NCBI GenBank assembly: GCA_014874455.1
Contig: JADBJL010000086.1
Coordinates: 4,234 to 56,010 of the forward strand
DNA from: Thermomicrobiaceae bacterium
Lineage (GTDB): Bacteria; Chloroflexota; Chloroflexia; Thermomicrobiales; Thermomicrobiaceae
DNA length: 51,777 bases
Direction of reading: 5' to 3'
In this document: one piece after another, positions 25,277 to 33,224 of the stretch
Numbering within the stretch: position 1 is the first letter of the stretch
Layout: every line of letters starts with the position of its first letter
Position numbers and translations under genes: made by a program
Notes under the pieces: generated by a model
What the model saw: only the letters and a program-made list of their open reading frames with translations
Told to the model about the DNA's origin: nothing
Database searches by the model: none

Positions 25277-25302
25277 TTATCGATGATCGTAATCGATGAT
25301 CG
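25277..25302 (-). promoter_or_regulatory. tandem 13-bp operator-like repeats over the catabolic promoter
   Basis: On the minus strand CGATCATCGATTA (25302-25290) is followed at once by CGATCATCGATAA (25289-25277), 12 of 13 positions identical. The repeats cover the spacer, the -10 hexamer and the likely start site. CGATTA and TAATCG (25274-25279 and 25290-25295) also form an inverted pair. The block ATCGATAATCGG (25284-25273) recurs exactly at 33167-33178. It is a strong candidate site for the GntR/FCD regulator encoded in the operon. Confidence 0.65.
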
Positions 25303-25314
25303 AGCGGGTGTCAA
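25286..25314 (-). promoter_or_regulatory. sigma70-type promoter of the catabolic operon
   Basis: A perfect -35 TTGACA (25314-25309) and the -10 TACGAT (25291-25286) are separated by exactly 17 nt. It points at livH, whose start is about 100 nt downstream. The rest of the gap up to the VOC gene (25315-25590) shows no other gene. Confidence 0.7.
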
Positions 25315-25590
25315 GACCAGCGCTGTGGGGTTGCGCCTGTCCGGCAGATCCAGCAGGGAGGGCTATGGAAACCGCGACTCAACGACCAGTACTACTGCAA
25401 GCGCGCCCAGCGTGCCTAGCGGCCCCGTGGTGAGACGACAGCCTTTGGCCGCTGGACGCGCCGCGCACCGTCAGGCAGCGTCACAGCACCGTCTCGTGCT
25501 CCTCGCACGAGCGCACGAGCACGCGCCGCCAGCATCTCAGCCGGAACGAAGGAGAGCTGTGTCGAGAGAACGTGCGCGTCCCGCTGCCGG

Positions 25591-25962
25591 TTACTCGAAG
25601 ACCATGAACTCCAGCAGGTTACCGAAGGGGTCACGACAGAAGAAGCGAGGCCGCCCGGGAATCGGAGCCGCGTCGTAGGGAGCGTACCCGGCCCGCTCCA
25701 GCGCCGCGCGCACGGCGTGGAGATCCTCGACCTCGAAACAGACGTGCCGCCGCGAGCTCCCGCGGCCGGGCTCGTCCTGCCCGACGACATGCAGCTCGTC
25801 CGGGCCGACCTCGAACCAGGCGAGGATGTCCAACCCCGCCAATGTCTCCGGCACCGGCTTTTCCCGGAACCCGAGCACGCCGCTGTAGAACTGCCGCGCC
25901 GTCTCGGCTCCATCCAGCGGGGCCGTGATCGAGACATGCTGAATCCGCCGAGCTACACCCAT
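25591..25962 (-). CDS. VOC-family (glyoxalase/dioxygenase-fold) protein
   Basis: A 123-aa protein with the paired beta-alpha-beta-beta-beta units of the vicinal oxygen chelate fold. It shows IQHVSITAPLDGAETARQFY at the start, RRHVCFEVEDLHAVRAALERAG in the middle and the closing FFCRDPFGNLLEFMVFE. His8 (HVSI), His in RHVCFEV and the final Glu in LLEFM are the likely metal ligands. Members act as dioxygenases, lyases or resistance proteins. I use the ATG at 25962 with AGGGA upstream. It lies upstream of the catabolic promoter in the same direction and may be a pathway accessory gene, but it has its own transcription unit. Confidence 0.85.
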   Translation of the reverse strand: MGVARRIQHVSITAPLDGAETARQFYSGVLGFREKPVPETLAGLDILAWFEVGPDELHVVGQDEPGRGSSRRHVCFEVEDLHAVRAALERAGYAPYDAAPIPGRPRFFCRDPFGNLLEFMVFE

Positions 25963-26147
25963 GGAGCAATCCCTCACTTTATCTCATCCGATGCCCGAAG
26001 GGGCACGTGACCTCACCCTTGGCCAGCCAGAACTGACCTGAGTCCTATTATCACCCAGCCTCGACCGCGAGCAGATACCAGCGGTACGGGGCCGACACGC
26101 GGATCTTCAGATATTGGCAGCGTCGATACGGGTCAAGAAGGCAACCA

Positions 26148-26177
26148 TTGACGTCTTCCGCGACCCATCCCTAGAAT
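26148..26177 (+). promoter_or_regulatory. sigma70-type promoter of the peptide-type ABC operon
   Basis: TTGACG (26148-26153) and TAGAAT (26172-26177) with an 18-nt spacer, 48 nt before the start at 26225. The position shows that the earlier in-frame start at 26114 lies before the promoter and is not used. Confidence 0.65.
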
Positions 26178-26224
26178 GGGGGCAAGTTACTAAGCAAGCT
26201 GGGCTGTACGAGGAGGGACGTACC

Positions 26225-27946
26225 ATGGCTGAGACGGGGCTCGGCGGGTTGATCGCTGCCTATCGTTCGGGACGGATCTCACGCCGTGAGTTCATGACCC
26301 GGGCTCTCGCGCTCGGACTTTCGATGCCGGCCATTGCGGCGACCCTGGCCGCCTGTACGCCAGCCAGAGAGAAGACACCTGCACCGCCAGGCCAAGCGAG
26401 CCCGACTCCAGCAGCGCAAGCTCCGAGCGCGATGGAACCCAGAACCGGCGGTATCCTCCGCGAGGGCTACGACCTCGACTTCTCCCGTCTCGACCCGATC
26501 AACACCAACTGGTACGACCCCGCCTTCTTCGCGATCTACGAAGCATTGATCACTAATGACCCCGACGGCAACTTTGTTCCTCAGCTCGCCGAAAAGTGGG
26601 CCTTCTCAGACGATGGCTTGAGCGTTACGTTCACTCTCCGCGAAGGTGCGAAGTTCCATTCGGGCCGGCCGCTCGATGCAACCGCAGTCAAGGAGGTTTT
26701 CGACACCATTCAGGATCCGGAGAGTGGTTCTCCTCTCCGAGTACTCTTCGATCCAGTGGAAGGCACAGAGGCACCGGATTCTCGCACCATCGTTCTCAAA
26801 CTGAAGCACCCATACTTCGAGGTGCTCAACGTGGTGAAGACCGGTTACTGGCGCATCGTCAACATCCAGAAGCGGAAGGAATTGGGCCAAGAGTACGGTC
26901 AGCGGGAGGTCGACGGGAGCGGACCGTTCCTTTTCGAGGAGTGGGTGCCTGGAAGTCACGTCTCGGTCAAAAGGTGGGAGGATTATCCAGGATCGATCAC
27001 GCCTTATTTCCAGAACAAGGGCAAGGCTTACCTCGATGGCATTCGCTGGATTGCGATCCTGGAGGGAGCTCAACGGGCCGTCCAGATCGAGAACAATGAG
27101 ATCGACACACTGCATGCACCGCTCTTTCAGGACGTACCGCGGCTGCAGCAGAACCCCGACCTCAACGTGATCGTGCTGAAGGAATGGTCTGGCTACATCC
27201 TCAACCTCAACTTCGAGCGCACAGATCTAGACTTCCACGAGCTGAAGATGCGCCAGGCGATCTCCCATGCCATCGATCGGCAGGCGATCGTGAAGACATT
27301 GCTCTTCGATCAGGGCGAGCCACTCTATGGGCCGATCACGTCTGCGGACAAGTACTACACGCCGGAGGTGGAACAGTACAACCAGTTCGACTTGGCTCGA
27401 GCCAAGCAGTTCGTTCAGGAACTCGGTTGGGCGCCTGGATCAGACGGTATTCTGACCAAAAACGGCCAGCGTCTGGAGTTCAGCCTGGTTATCCAGGCAG
27501 AGTCTTTTAACCGTGATCTGGCATCGGCGATCCAAGCCCAGCTCAGGGATCTCGGGATGGACGTGAAGGTCGAGGCACTCGACCGAGGCAGCTATTTCAA
27601 CAAGCTCGCCAGCGGTGCCGATAGCTCAATCTTCTTCTATCTCTGGCCGGTTCCAATCGACGTTGTGATCCTCTTCGTCAGCTCCAAGACGATCCCGGCC
27701 CCGAACTGGTCACGGGCTCGGATTCCGGAGGTGGACGAGGCAGTCGAGGCCTGGCAGACGGCAGCCAACGAGGACGAACTCCGTGCCGCCGGCCAACAGT
27801 TCCAGCTCGCTATCGTGAAGAACTTGCCGATCGTGCCGCTCGTAAACCGGAACAATATCTGGGTGCATCGCAAGCATGTGCATGGTTGGCTGCCGCATCA
27901 GTGGAATCTGTACCCGTACTACAACGACGTATGGCTTGAGCAGTGA
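26225..27946 (+). CDS. ABC transporter substrate-binding lipoprotein, SBP_bac_5 family
   Basis: A 573-aa binding protein of the DppA/OppA class, which carries peptides, nickel, glycosides or other ligands. It has a twin-arginine signal (SRREFMTRALALG) and a lipobox at Cys44 (LAAC), then a short linker. The domain signatures GGILREGYDLDFSRLDPINT and FTLREGAKFHSGRPL are present, and the large lobe covers about residues 180-560. The ATG at 26225 has GAGGAGGGACG upstream. It heads an operon with two permeases, the stop overlapping the next start by one nucleotide. The ligand is unknown. Confidence 0.9.
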   Translation: MAETGLGGLIAAYRSGRISRREFMTRALALGLSMPAIAATLAACTPAREKTPAPPGQASPTPAAQAPSAMEPRTGGILREGYDLDFSRLDPINTNWYDPAFFAIYEALITNDPDGNFVPQLAEKWAFSDDGLSVTFTLREGAKFHSGRPLDATAVKEVFDTIQDPESGSPLRVLFDPVEGTEAPDSRTIVLKLKHPYFEVLNVVKTGYWRIVNIQKRKELGQEYGQREVDGSGPFLFEEWVPGSHVSVKRWEDYPGSITPYFQNKGKAYLDGIRWIAILEGAQRAVQIENNEIDTLHAPLFQDVPRLQQNPDLNVIVLKEWSGYILNLNFERTDLDFHELKMRQAISHAIDRQAIVKTLLFDQGEPLYGPITSADKYYTPEVEQYNQFDLARAKQFVQELGWAPGSDGILTKNGQRLEFSLVIQAESFNRDLASAIQAQLRDLGMDVKVEALDRGSYFNKLASGADSSIFFYLWPVPIDVVILFVSSKTIPAPNWSRARIPEVDEAVEAWQTAANEDELRAAGQQFQLAIVKNLPIVPLVNRNNIWVHRKHVHGWLPHQWNLYPYYNDVWLEQ

Positions 27947-28869
27947 TGGTCGAGTACCTGGCCCGACGAACCGCCCGAACCCTCGTCATCCTGGTGCTGG
28001 CTTCCGTTGCAGTCTTCTACTCGCTCCGGTTCGCACCAGGTGATCCCAGCGGCGTCGCCTTGAGCCCCCTCGCACTGGAGGAGATCCGTCAGGCGTACCG
28101 AGAGCGCCTTGGGCTGAACAAGCCGATTTATCTCCAATACTTCACTTACTTAGGACACCTCGCCCACGGCAATCTGGGCCAATCACTGATCAATGGGAAG
28201 CCCATCGGCGAGCTCTTTCTTTACCATGGCCGCAACAGCCTCATCCTCGGGCTAGCAGCTTTGGCGCTCTCCTATGTGATCGGGATTCCACTGGGGATCC
28301 TGGCGGCCGCCCATCGCAATCGCCCCCTCGACCACGCCGTCATGGGCTTCGGGGCGCTCGGCATGGGCATCCCGAATTTCTGGCTGGCGCTGCTGCTGGT
28401 GTACCTCTTTAGCGTTAAGCTGAAGTGGCTCCCCTCCGCTGGCTGCTGCAGCCCGAAGTACCTCATAATGCCGGCCGTTGTTCTGGCAGCCGAAGGCACA
28501 GCCGTCACGATGCGCATGATGCGCTCCTCGATGCTCGAGCAGATCAATCAGGACTTTGTGCGCACTCACCGGGCATACGGGCTGCCTGAGTGGAAGGTCT
28601 TGCTCTTCGCCCTCCGCAACGCGCTGATCCCGATCGTCTCCCTGACCGGGCTACGGTTAGGGTGGCTGATCGGGTATACGCTGATCGTCGAGACAATCTT
28701 CAATTGGCCGGGGGTGGGTTATCTGCTGGTGGAGTCAGTGCTCCGGCGCGACTACCCTGTCGCCCAATTCTTCTCGCTTGTCCTGGTGCTGGCTGTCGTC
28801 CTATCGAGCTGGCTTGCAGATATCCTCTATGGCGTGGTCGATCCACGTATTCGCTACGCCCGCGTGTGA
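27946..28869 (+). CDS. peptide-type ABC transporter permease, DppB-like
   Basis: A 307-aa permease with six membrane spans and the typical N-terminal ARRTARTLVILVLASVAVFY. The coupling motif is near residues 200-220 (RTHRAYGLPEWKVLLFALRNA). The ATG at 27946 overlaps the stop of the binding-protein gene (TGATG). It is normal in length for the family. The operon has no ATPase gene after it, so ATPases must come from elsewhere in the genome. Confidence 0.92.
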   Translation: MVEYLARRTARTLVILVLASVAVFYSLRFAPGDPSGVALSPLALEEIRQAYRERLGLNKPIYLQYFTYLGHLAHGNLGQSLINGKPIGELFLYHGRNSLILGLAALALSYVIGIPLGILAAAHRNRPLDHAVMGFGALGMGIPNFWLALLLVYLFSVKLKWLPSAGCCSPKYLIMPAVVLAAEGTAVTMRMMRSSMLEQINQDFVRTHRAYGLPEWKVLLFALRNALIPIVSLTGLRLGWLIGYTLIVETIFNWPGVGYLLVESVLRRDYPVAQFFSLVLVLAVVLSSWLADILYGVVDPRIRYARV

Positions 28870-28873
28870 GCTG

Positions 28874-29800
28874 ATGGAAGAAGCCGGAATGGTGCAGGCA
28901 ACCGGTCCCGCAAGCAGCGCCGCCGATCTCGCGTTGATCCGGATACCGGTGCACCGGCATCCAGTTCTTCGCTTCCTTACCGAACTCCGCCGGCACCGAA
29001 TGGCACTGTTCGGCGCTGTCGTCACGCTCACTCTTATGCTCTTCGGGTTCCTGGCCCCGTGGCTGGCCACACACGACTATGCCAGGCAGAACCTGCTGGA
29101 AGCGTTCCAACCACCGCTTAGACCTGATCACCTCCTCGGGACCGATCAGATCGGTCGTGATATCTGGAGCCGGCTGGTCTACGGTCTTCGAACCTCGCTG
29201 CTGGTGGGATTTGGAGTCACGCTGATCGCGCTGATCGCTGGCACCGTTATCGGCACCATGGCCGGCTACCTCGGCGGATGGGCCGATACCGTGCTGAGCG
29301 GGGCCGTGGAGATCATTTGGGGCTTCCCCCTGATCCTGCTGGCGGTTATCCTTACCGGAGCCATGGGGCCGGGATTACCCGCAGTTGTTATCGCGGTAGG
29401 TGTGATCAACAGCGCTGGCTTTGCCCGCATTATTCGTGGTGAGGTGCTCGCGCTGCGCTACCGGGAGTTCGTTCAGGCTGCCCGTGCCGTCGGTGCCACC
29501 GATCTCGCACTGATCGTCCGTCATATCCTGCCCAACGCCATGGCGCCCACGCTGGTGATGGGGTCATACTACGTCGCATTAGCCATCATCGCCGAGGCCG
29601 GGCTCTCCTTCATCGGGCTGGGTGCACAGCCTCCACTACCCAGCCTCGGCACGATGATCGCTGACGGGCGTAACTACCTGTTGCATGACCACTGGATCTC
29701 GACCATCCCCGGCGTGACCATCGTGCTCCTGGTACTCGGCCTCAACCTACTCGGCGACGGCCTGCGCGACATCCTCGACCCGCGTCTCCGTGAGCGCTGA
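28874..29800 (+). CDS. peptide-type ABC transporter permease, DppC-like
   Basis: A 308-aa permease with the family's N-terminal OppC-type region (ELRRHRMALFGAVV), the segment RPDHLLGTDQIGRDIWSRL and six membrane spans. The coupling loop is YREFVQAARAVGATD. The start at 28874 lies 4 nt after the previous stop; an ATG at 28889 with GGAAGAAG upstream is an alternative. It is the last gene of the operon. Confidence 0.9.
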   Translation: MEEAGMVQATGPASSAADLALIRIPVHRHPVLRFLTELRRHRMALFGAVVTLTLMLFGFLAPWLATHDYARQNLLEAFQPPLRPDHLLGTDQIGRDIWSRLVYGLRTSLLVGFGVTLIALIAGTVIGTMAGYLGGWADTVLSGAVEIIWGFPLILLAVILTGAMGPGLPAVVIAVGVINSAGFARIIRGEVLALRYREFVQAARAVGATDLALIVRHILPNAMAPTLVMGSYYVALAIIAEAGLSFIGLGAQPPLPSLGTMIADGRNYLLHDHWISTIPGVTIVLLVLGLNLLGDGLRDILDPRLRER

Positions 29801-29841
29801 CAGGGACACCCTGGCCTCGTTGCCTTAGCTCCAGGATCGCT

Positions 29842-29857
29842 CCGGCAAGAGCGCCGG
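29842..29857. terminator. possible weak terminator between convergent genes
   Basis: CCGGC (29842-29846) and GCCGG (29853-29857) can pair around a 6-nt loop between the convergent ends at 29800 and 29874. The stem is short and no T-run follows. Confidence 0.25.
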
Positions 29858-29873
29858 CTCGCGCCATCTGACA

Positions 29874-30623
29874 CTACATAAAGCTGCGCGGGACGAACAG
29901 GTGCTGGAAGGTGTCGTGCGCCATCTCCACGTGCTTGCGGCCGTCGCGCAGCGCGATCGCGACGTGCCCCGGCAGCAGCGCGTCGAATTCCAGCCCGGCC
30001 AGCTTGGCTACGCTTTCGGCCGATTTGCTGACGCTGCAGTCATGGATGTTCTGCAGCACCACCCGGCCACCGTGGAAGACGGCGTCGGCGGCGAACAGAT
30101 ACGTCAGCGAGCGGCCGCGAAGCAGGAACGACAGGTGGCCGTCGCAGTGTCCAGGCGTCTCGTAGACCTCGAGCTCCAGCGCACCGACGCGCACCCGGTC
30201 GCCCTCACGCAGCTCGCGGTCGACCCGGCAGGGTCGGAAGCGGTAGTCGGCGCGATAGAAGCCGGCGCGCTTCGCCACGTCGAGCGAGGTGGCGACCTCA
30301 TCGCCAGCGCGCAGCGCCTCCGCCGCATCCCGGGCCGCATAGGTGATCAGGTCGAAGCGTTCCTGGAAGGCCGCCGCGCCACCGGCGTGATCGATGTGGT
30401 AGTGCGTCAGCAGCAGGTGCCGCAGGCGCGAGGGATCGAGCCCTTCCAGGCGGATGTTCTCCACGATGCGCTCGAGCGAGTCGCCGTCGGCCATGCCGCA
30501 GTCGATCAACGCCAGCTCGTCCCCGCCGTCCACCAGATAGACGTGACAATCAGGATCGTTCGACAGCCCGAAGGCGAACGTCGGGCCGCCACCGACCAGG
30601 TAGACCTCCGGTGTCAGGCGCAT
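29874..30623 (-). CDS. metallo-beta-lactamase-fold hydrolase
   Basis: A 249-aa hydrolase with the full metal-binding set: THYHIDHAGG (His74, His76, Asp78, His79), His in PGHCDGH, Asp in FAADAVF and His in LLPGHVAIAL. The C-terminal part has KHVEMAHDTFQHLFVP. Such enzymes act on glutathione or acyl thioesters, lactones, or related bonds; no signal peptide is present, so it is cytoplasmic. A TCGACA/TATGCT promoter at 30703-30676 points to it. It is divergent from the GH172-like gene. Confidence 0.88.
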   Translation of the reverse strand: MRLTPEVYLVGGGPTFAFGLSNDPDCHVYLVDGGDELALIDCGMADGDSLERIVENIRLEGLDPSRLRHLLLTHYHIDHAGGAAAFQERFDLITYAARDAAEALRAGDEVATSLDVAKRAGFYRADYRFRPCRVDRELREGDRVRVGALELEVYETPGHCDGHLSFLLRGRSLTYLFAADAVFHGGRVVLQNIHDCSVSKSAESVAKLAGLEFDALLPGHVAIALRDGRKHVEMAHDTFQHLFVPRSFM

Positions 30624-30675
30624 GGCATCCCTCCGATAACTCCCACCACGGTGCGCTTCTCATTGACACCGCTTC

Positions 30676-30703
30676 AGCATAGCAGGAGACTGCGCCTTGT
30701 CGA
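30676..30703 (-). promoter_or_regulatory. probable promoter of the metallo-beta-lactamase-fold gene
   Basis: On the minus strand TCGACA (30703-30698) and TATGCT (30681-30676) are 16 nt apart, about 50 nt before the start at 30623. Confidence 0.5.
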
Positions 30704-30729
30704 CAGGCGAAGGCGAGGGGAGCACAACG

Positions 30730-31794
30730 ATGCTCGAGAGCGACGGCACGATCGGGGGGCCGCTCCGTAGCCTGGCCAGACTGCGCCGGGCCAGGAACCG
30801 GCGCGCCTCCAGCTACGACCGGAGTGGTGGCAACCAGGACTACATCTCGGTGCAGCCGGGAGAGACGGTGACCCTGCTCGAGGCCGAGGGCGCCGGCTGC
30901 ATCACCCACATCTGGATGACGTCCGCCTGCCAGGAGCCACACTACCTGCGCCGCTGCGTGCTCCGCATGTGGTGGGACGGTGAGCCACACCCGAGCGTCG
31001 AGGTGCCGCTCGGCGACTTCTTCGGCCTGGGCCACGCCGAGACGCGCAACTTCACCTCCCTGCCGCTCGCAATGACGCCTCAGGCTGGGCGCGGGATGGT
31101 TTGCTACTTCCCGATGCCGTTCTCCAACCGGGCCGTCGTGAGCCTGACCAGCGAGTGCGCCCGGGAGCCGGTGCGGCTGTACTACGCCATCGACTACGAG
31201 AGCTACGTGCGGCTGGCGGATGAACTCGGGCGCTTCCACGCGCAGTGGCGGCGGCAAAACCCCTGTGACGGGATCTCGCCGGCCGGCATGAGCCTCGACG
31301 AGTACCAGTTCGGCGGCACCAACCCGAGCGGCGAGGGCAACTACGTGATTCTCGAAGCCGAAGGTTGGGGACACTACGTCGGTTGCCATCTCGACATCCA
31401 GAACCTGACTCGAGTGGATGGGCCGAACTGGTACGGCGAGGGCGACGAGATGATCTTCGTCGACGGCGAGGCCTGGCCGCCGAGCCTGCACGGCACCGGA
31501 ACCGAAGACTACTTCAACCTGGCCTGGTGTCCTAGCGAGCCGTTCACGTCGCTCTACTTCGGCCTGACCATGCCCGGCGGGCCGAACTGGAGCGGCAAAA
31601 TCTCGCTCTACCGTTACCACATCGAAGACCCGATCTACTTCGAGAAGTCGATCCGCGTGACCATCGAGCACGGGCACGCCAACCGGCGCTGCGACGACTA
31701 CGCCAGCACCGCCTACTGGTACCAGGTAGAGCCGCACAAGCCGTTCCCCCCGTTGCCGCCGGTCGAGGCCCGCCTGCCCCGCCCGGACGAATGA
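30730..31794 (+). CDS. DUF2961 (GH172-type) protein
   Basis: A 354-aa protein of the DUF2961 family, which includes the GH172 fructofuranosidases and difructose dianhydride synthases. The family signatures are present: SSYDRSGGNQDYI (about residues 28-40), the acidic loop GEGDE (about 236-240) and GTGTEDYF (about 255-262). The two acidic loops hold the catalytic glutamates in characterised members, as I recall. No signal peptide is seen, which fits intracellular action on imported oligosaccharides. The ATG at 30730 follows GAGGGGAG. Its neighbours give no clear sugar pathway, so the substrate is open. Confidence 0.85.
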   Translation: MLESDGTIGGPLRSLARLRRARNRRASSYDRSGGNQDYISVQPGETVTLLEAEGAGCITHIWMTSACQEPHYLRRCVLRMWWDGEPHPSVEVPLGDFFGLGHAETRNFTSLPLAMTPQAGRGMVCYFPMPFSNRAVVSLTSECAREPVRLYYAIDYESYVRLADELGRFHAQWRRQNPCDGISPAGMSLDEYQFGGTNPSGEGNYVILEAEGWGHYVGCHLDIQNLTRVDGPNWYGEGDEMIFVDGEAWPPSLHGTGTEDYFNLAWCPSEPFTSLYFGLTMPGGPNWSGKISLYRYHIEDPIYFEKSIRVTIEHGHANRRCDDYASTAYWYQVEPHKPFPPLPPVEARLPRPDE

Positions 31795-31898
31795 GGATCG
31801 CTCGAAAGGGCGTGTTCCGGGGTCGAGCTCCATCTCTCGGAGGTACCGCTCGCGCCCGGCTGGGCCCGCGCGGCCCGAGCGTGGCACAGCGTTGCGCG

Positions 31899-31927
31899 TT
31901 GACAGCCGTTGCAGCTCGCCGTAGCAT
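31899..31927 (+). promoter_or_regulatory. strong sigma70-type promoter
   Basis: TTGACA (31899-31904) and TAGCAT (31922-31927) are exactly 17 nt apart, about 55 nt before the PNPOx-like gene at 31982. Confidence 0.7.
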
Positions 31928-31945
31928 GCCGGCAGCACGGCATGC
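31924..31945. promoter_or_regulatory. palindromic operator-like sequence over the -10
   Basis: GCATGCCG (31924-31931) and CGGCATGC (31938-31945) are perfect 8-bp arms around a 6-nt centre. They overlap the -10 hexamer and the likely start site, the usual place for a repressor operator. Confidence 0.5.
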
Positions 31946-31981
31946 ATGACAGGTCGGCCACGTGGGATGAAAGGAGATCCT

Positions 31982-32479
31982 ATGACCAGCCGAACTGTCC
32001 AGAAGGAAGAGTGGCGCGGCAAGATCGGGCGGATGACGCAGGAGGAGATGGAGGCGTTCCTGCGGGAGGGCATCGTCTGCCGGCTGGGCTGCCTGGATCA
32101 GGAAGGCTGGCCCTATGTGGTGCCGGTGTGGTTCCACTATGCCGACGGCGGCTTCTATATCATCCCGCGGGAGCGCTCGCGGTGGGCCGCCTACCTGGAG
32201 CGCGACGGGCGCTGCTTCCTCTCGATCGACGACCCGCGGCCGCCGCTGCGCAAGGTCCTGGTTCGCGGGCTGGCCGAAGTGGTCGAGCGGCCCAACATCG
32301 GCGGCCGGTGGGTCGAGATCGCCCGGCAGATGTCCTACCGCTACCTGGGCGAGCACGGGCCTGACTACCTGGTGCCGACCCTGAACGAGCCACGCTGGCT
32401 TTTCTTCGTCCGACCGCTCAAGATCACCACCTGGCAGGGCGTGGACTGGCACCACCGCTACAAGCACTACGAGTGGTGA
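31982..32479 (+). CDS. PNPOx-like FMN-binding protein
   Basis: A 165-aa protein of the pyridoxamine 5'-phosphate oxidase-like split-barrel fold. The pattern of an EAFLREGIVCRLGCLDQEG N-terminus, the strand YVVPVWFHY and the segment ARQMSYRYLG is typical of F420/FMN-binding members. The substrate may be a quinone, a flavin-dependent reductant or a small aromatic. The ATG at 31982 follows a strong AAAGGAGATCC. It is cotranscribed with the alpha/beta hydrolase-like gene downstream. Confidence 0.85.
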   Translation: MTSRTVQKEEWRGKIGRMTQEEMEAFLREGIVCRLGCLDQEGWPYVVPVWFHYADGGFYIIPRERSRWAAYLERDGRCFLSIDDPRPPLRKVLVRGLAEVVERPNIGGRWVEIARQMSYRYLGEHGPDYLVPTLNEPRWLFFVRPLKITTWQGVDWHHRYKHYEW

Positions 32480-32525
32480 TACGAGGGCTCGGCCCCCGCA
32501 TAGAGGCCGGAGATCGAACCCAGCG

Positions 32526-33134
32526 ATGACGAGGCCGGTGCCCCTCACGCTCGTCTCGCCGAGCCTGCCGACGCTGCGTGGCCTAAGGTATGGTCAAGGT
32601 ACCCGGAGCGCCCTGCTCGTGCACGACGTCGGCGAAGACCTGGATGCCTGGGGCAGGTTACCCGAAACGCTCGCGCTGGCAGGGTACTGTGTCCTGGCGG
32701 TCGATCTACCAGGACACGGGCTGTCGGACGACCCCTTCACCGACGAGCTGCTCCCTGCAATTGTCGACAGCTTGCTGGATCATGCCGCCGCACAAGGAAC
32801 AACCAGTTGCCACCTGATCGCGGCCGGGCCGGTAGCCGGTGCCGCGCTGGCCGCGCCCGGCAGCGCCAGGATCTCGAGCTTGACCGCGCTGTCGCCCAGG
32901 CTCGCTGAACGCTGGCGGGCGGCGCTGCGCGGCCACACCGGCCCAAAGCTGTTGCTGGCCTCTTCGCTCGATCAAGCCGATCTGGAGGCAGCACAGCAGT
33001 TCTTCCAGCTTTGCCGGGGGCCGGCGATCCTCAGCACGCTGCCGGTCCCCGAGACCGGCTGCCGGCTCCTCGCCTCGGCCTGGGCCGATCACGCCGTCGA
33101 GCAGATCCTGCTCTTCCTGCGGCGCAATGCGTGA
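32526..33134 (+). CDS. alpha/beta hydrolase-like protein lacking the nucleophile
   Basis: A 202-aa protein with the alpha/beta hydrolase frame: the oxyanion strand ALLVHDVGED (about residues 29-38) and the DLPGHGLSD turn (60-68). At the nucleophile elbow, where G-x-S-x-G is expected, the sequence is HLIAAGPVAG (96-105), so the catalytic Ser is replaced by Gly101. A candidate catalytic His remains near residue 189 (ADHAV). The protein is also about 60 residues shorter than usual, with most of the cap missing. It is either a non-catalytic partner or a degenerate gene. Confidence 0.75.
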   Translation: MTRPVPLTLVSPSLPTLRGLRYGQGTRSALLVHDVGEDLDAWGRLPETLALAGYCVLAVDLPGHGLSDDPFTDELLPAIVDSLLDHAAAQGTTSCHLIAAGPVAGAALAAPGSARISSLTALSPRLAERWRAALRGHTGPKLLLASSLDQADLEAAQQFFQLCRGPAILSTLPVPETGCRLLASAWADHAVEQILLFLRRNA

Positions 33135-33146
33135 CTCGATCTCCCG

Positions 33147-33175
33147 TTGCGAGCAAGCGGGCCGATATCGATAAT
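33147..33175 (+). promoter_or_regulatory. promoter of the SDR gene
   Basis: TTGCGA (33147-33152) and GATAAT (33170-33175) are 17 nt apart and lead into the SDR gene at 33225. Confidence 0.55.
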
Positions 33176-33179
33176 CGGC
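33161..33179. promoter_or_regulatory. palindromic operator with the 12-nt catabolic-operon block
   Basis: GCCGAT (33161-33166) and ATCGGC (33174-33179) are inverted repeats around the -10. The enclosed ATCGATAATCGG (33167-33178) is identical to a block over the catabolic promoter (minus strand 25284-25273). This links the SDR gene to that operon's regulator. Confidence 0.6.
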
Positions 33180-33224
33180 GCTGGTAGTGGTCTGACCGGC
33201 GCTCGAAGGAGAGAGGGGCTGGCG

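Noticed and set aside
25315-25590. Short reading frames in the gap before the VOC gene
   Set aside because: No ribosome binding site, no domain and no overlap with promoter elements.
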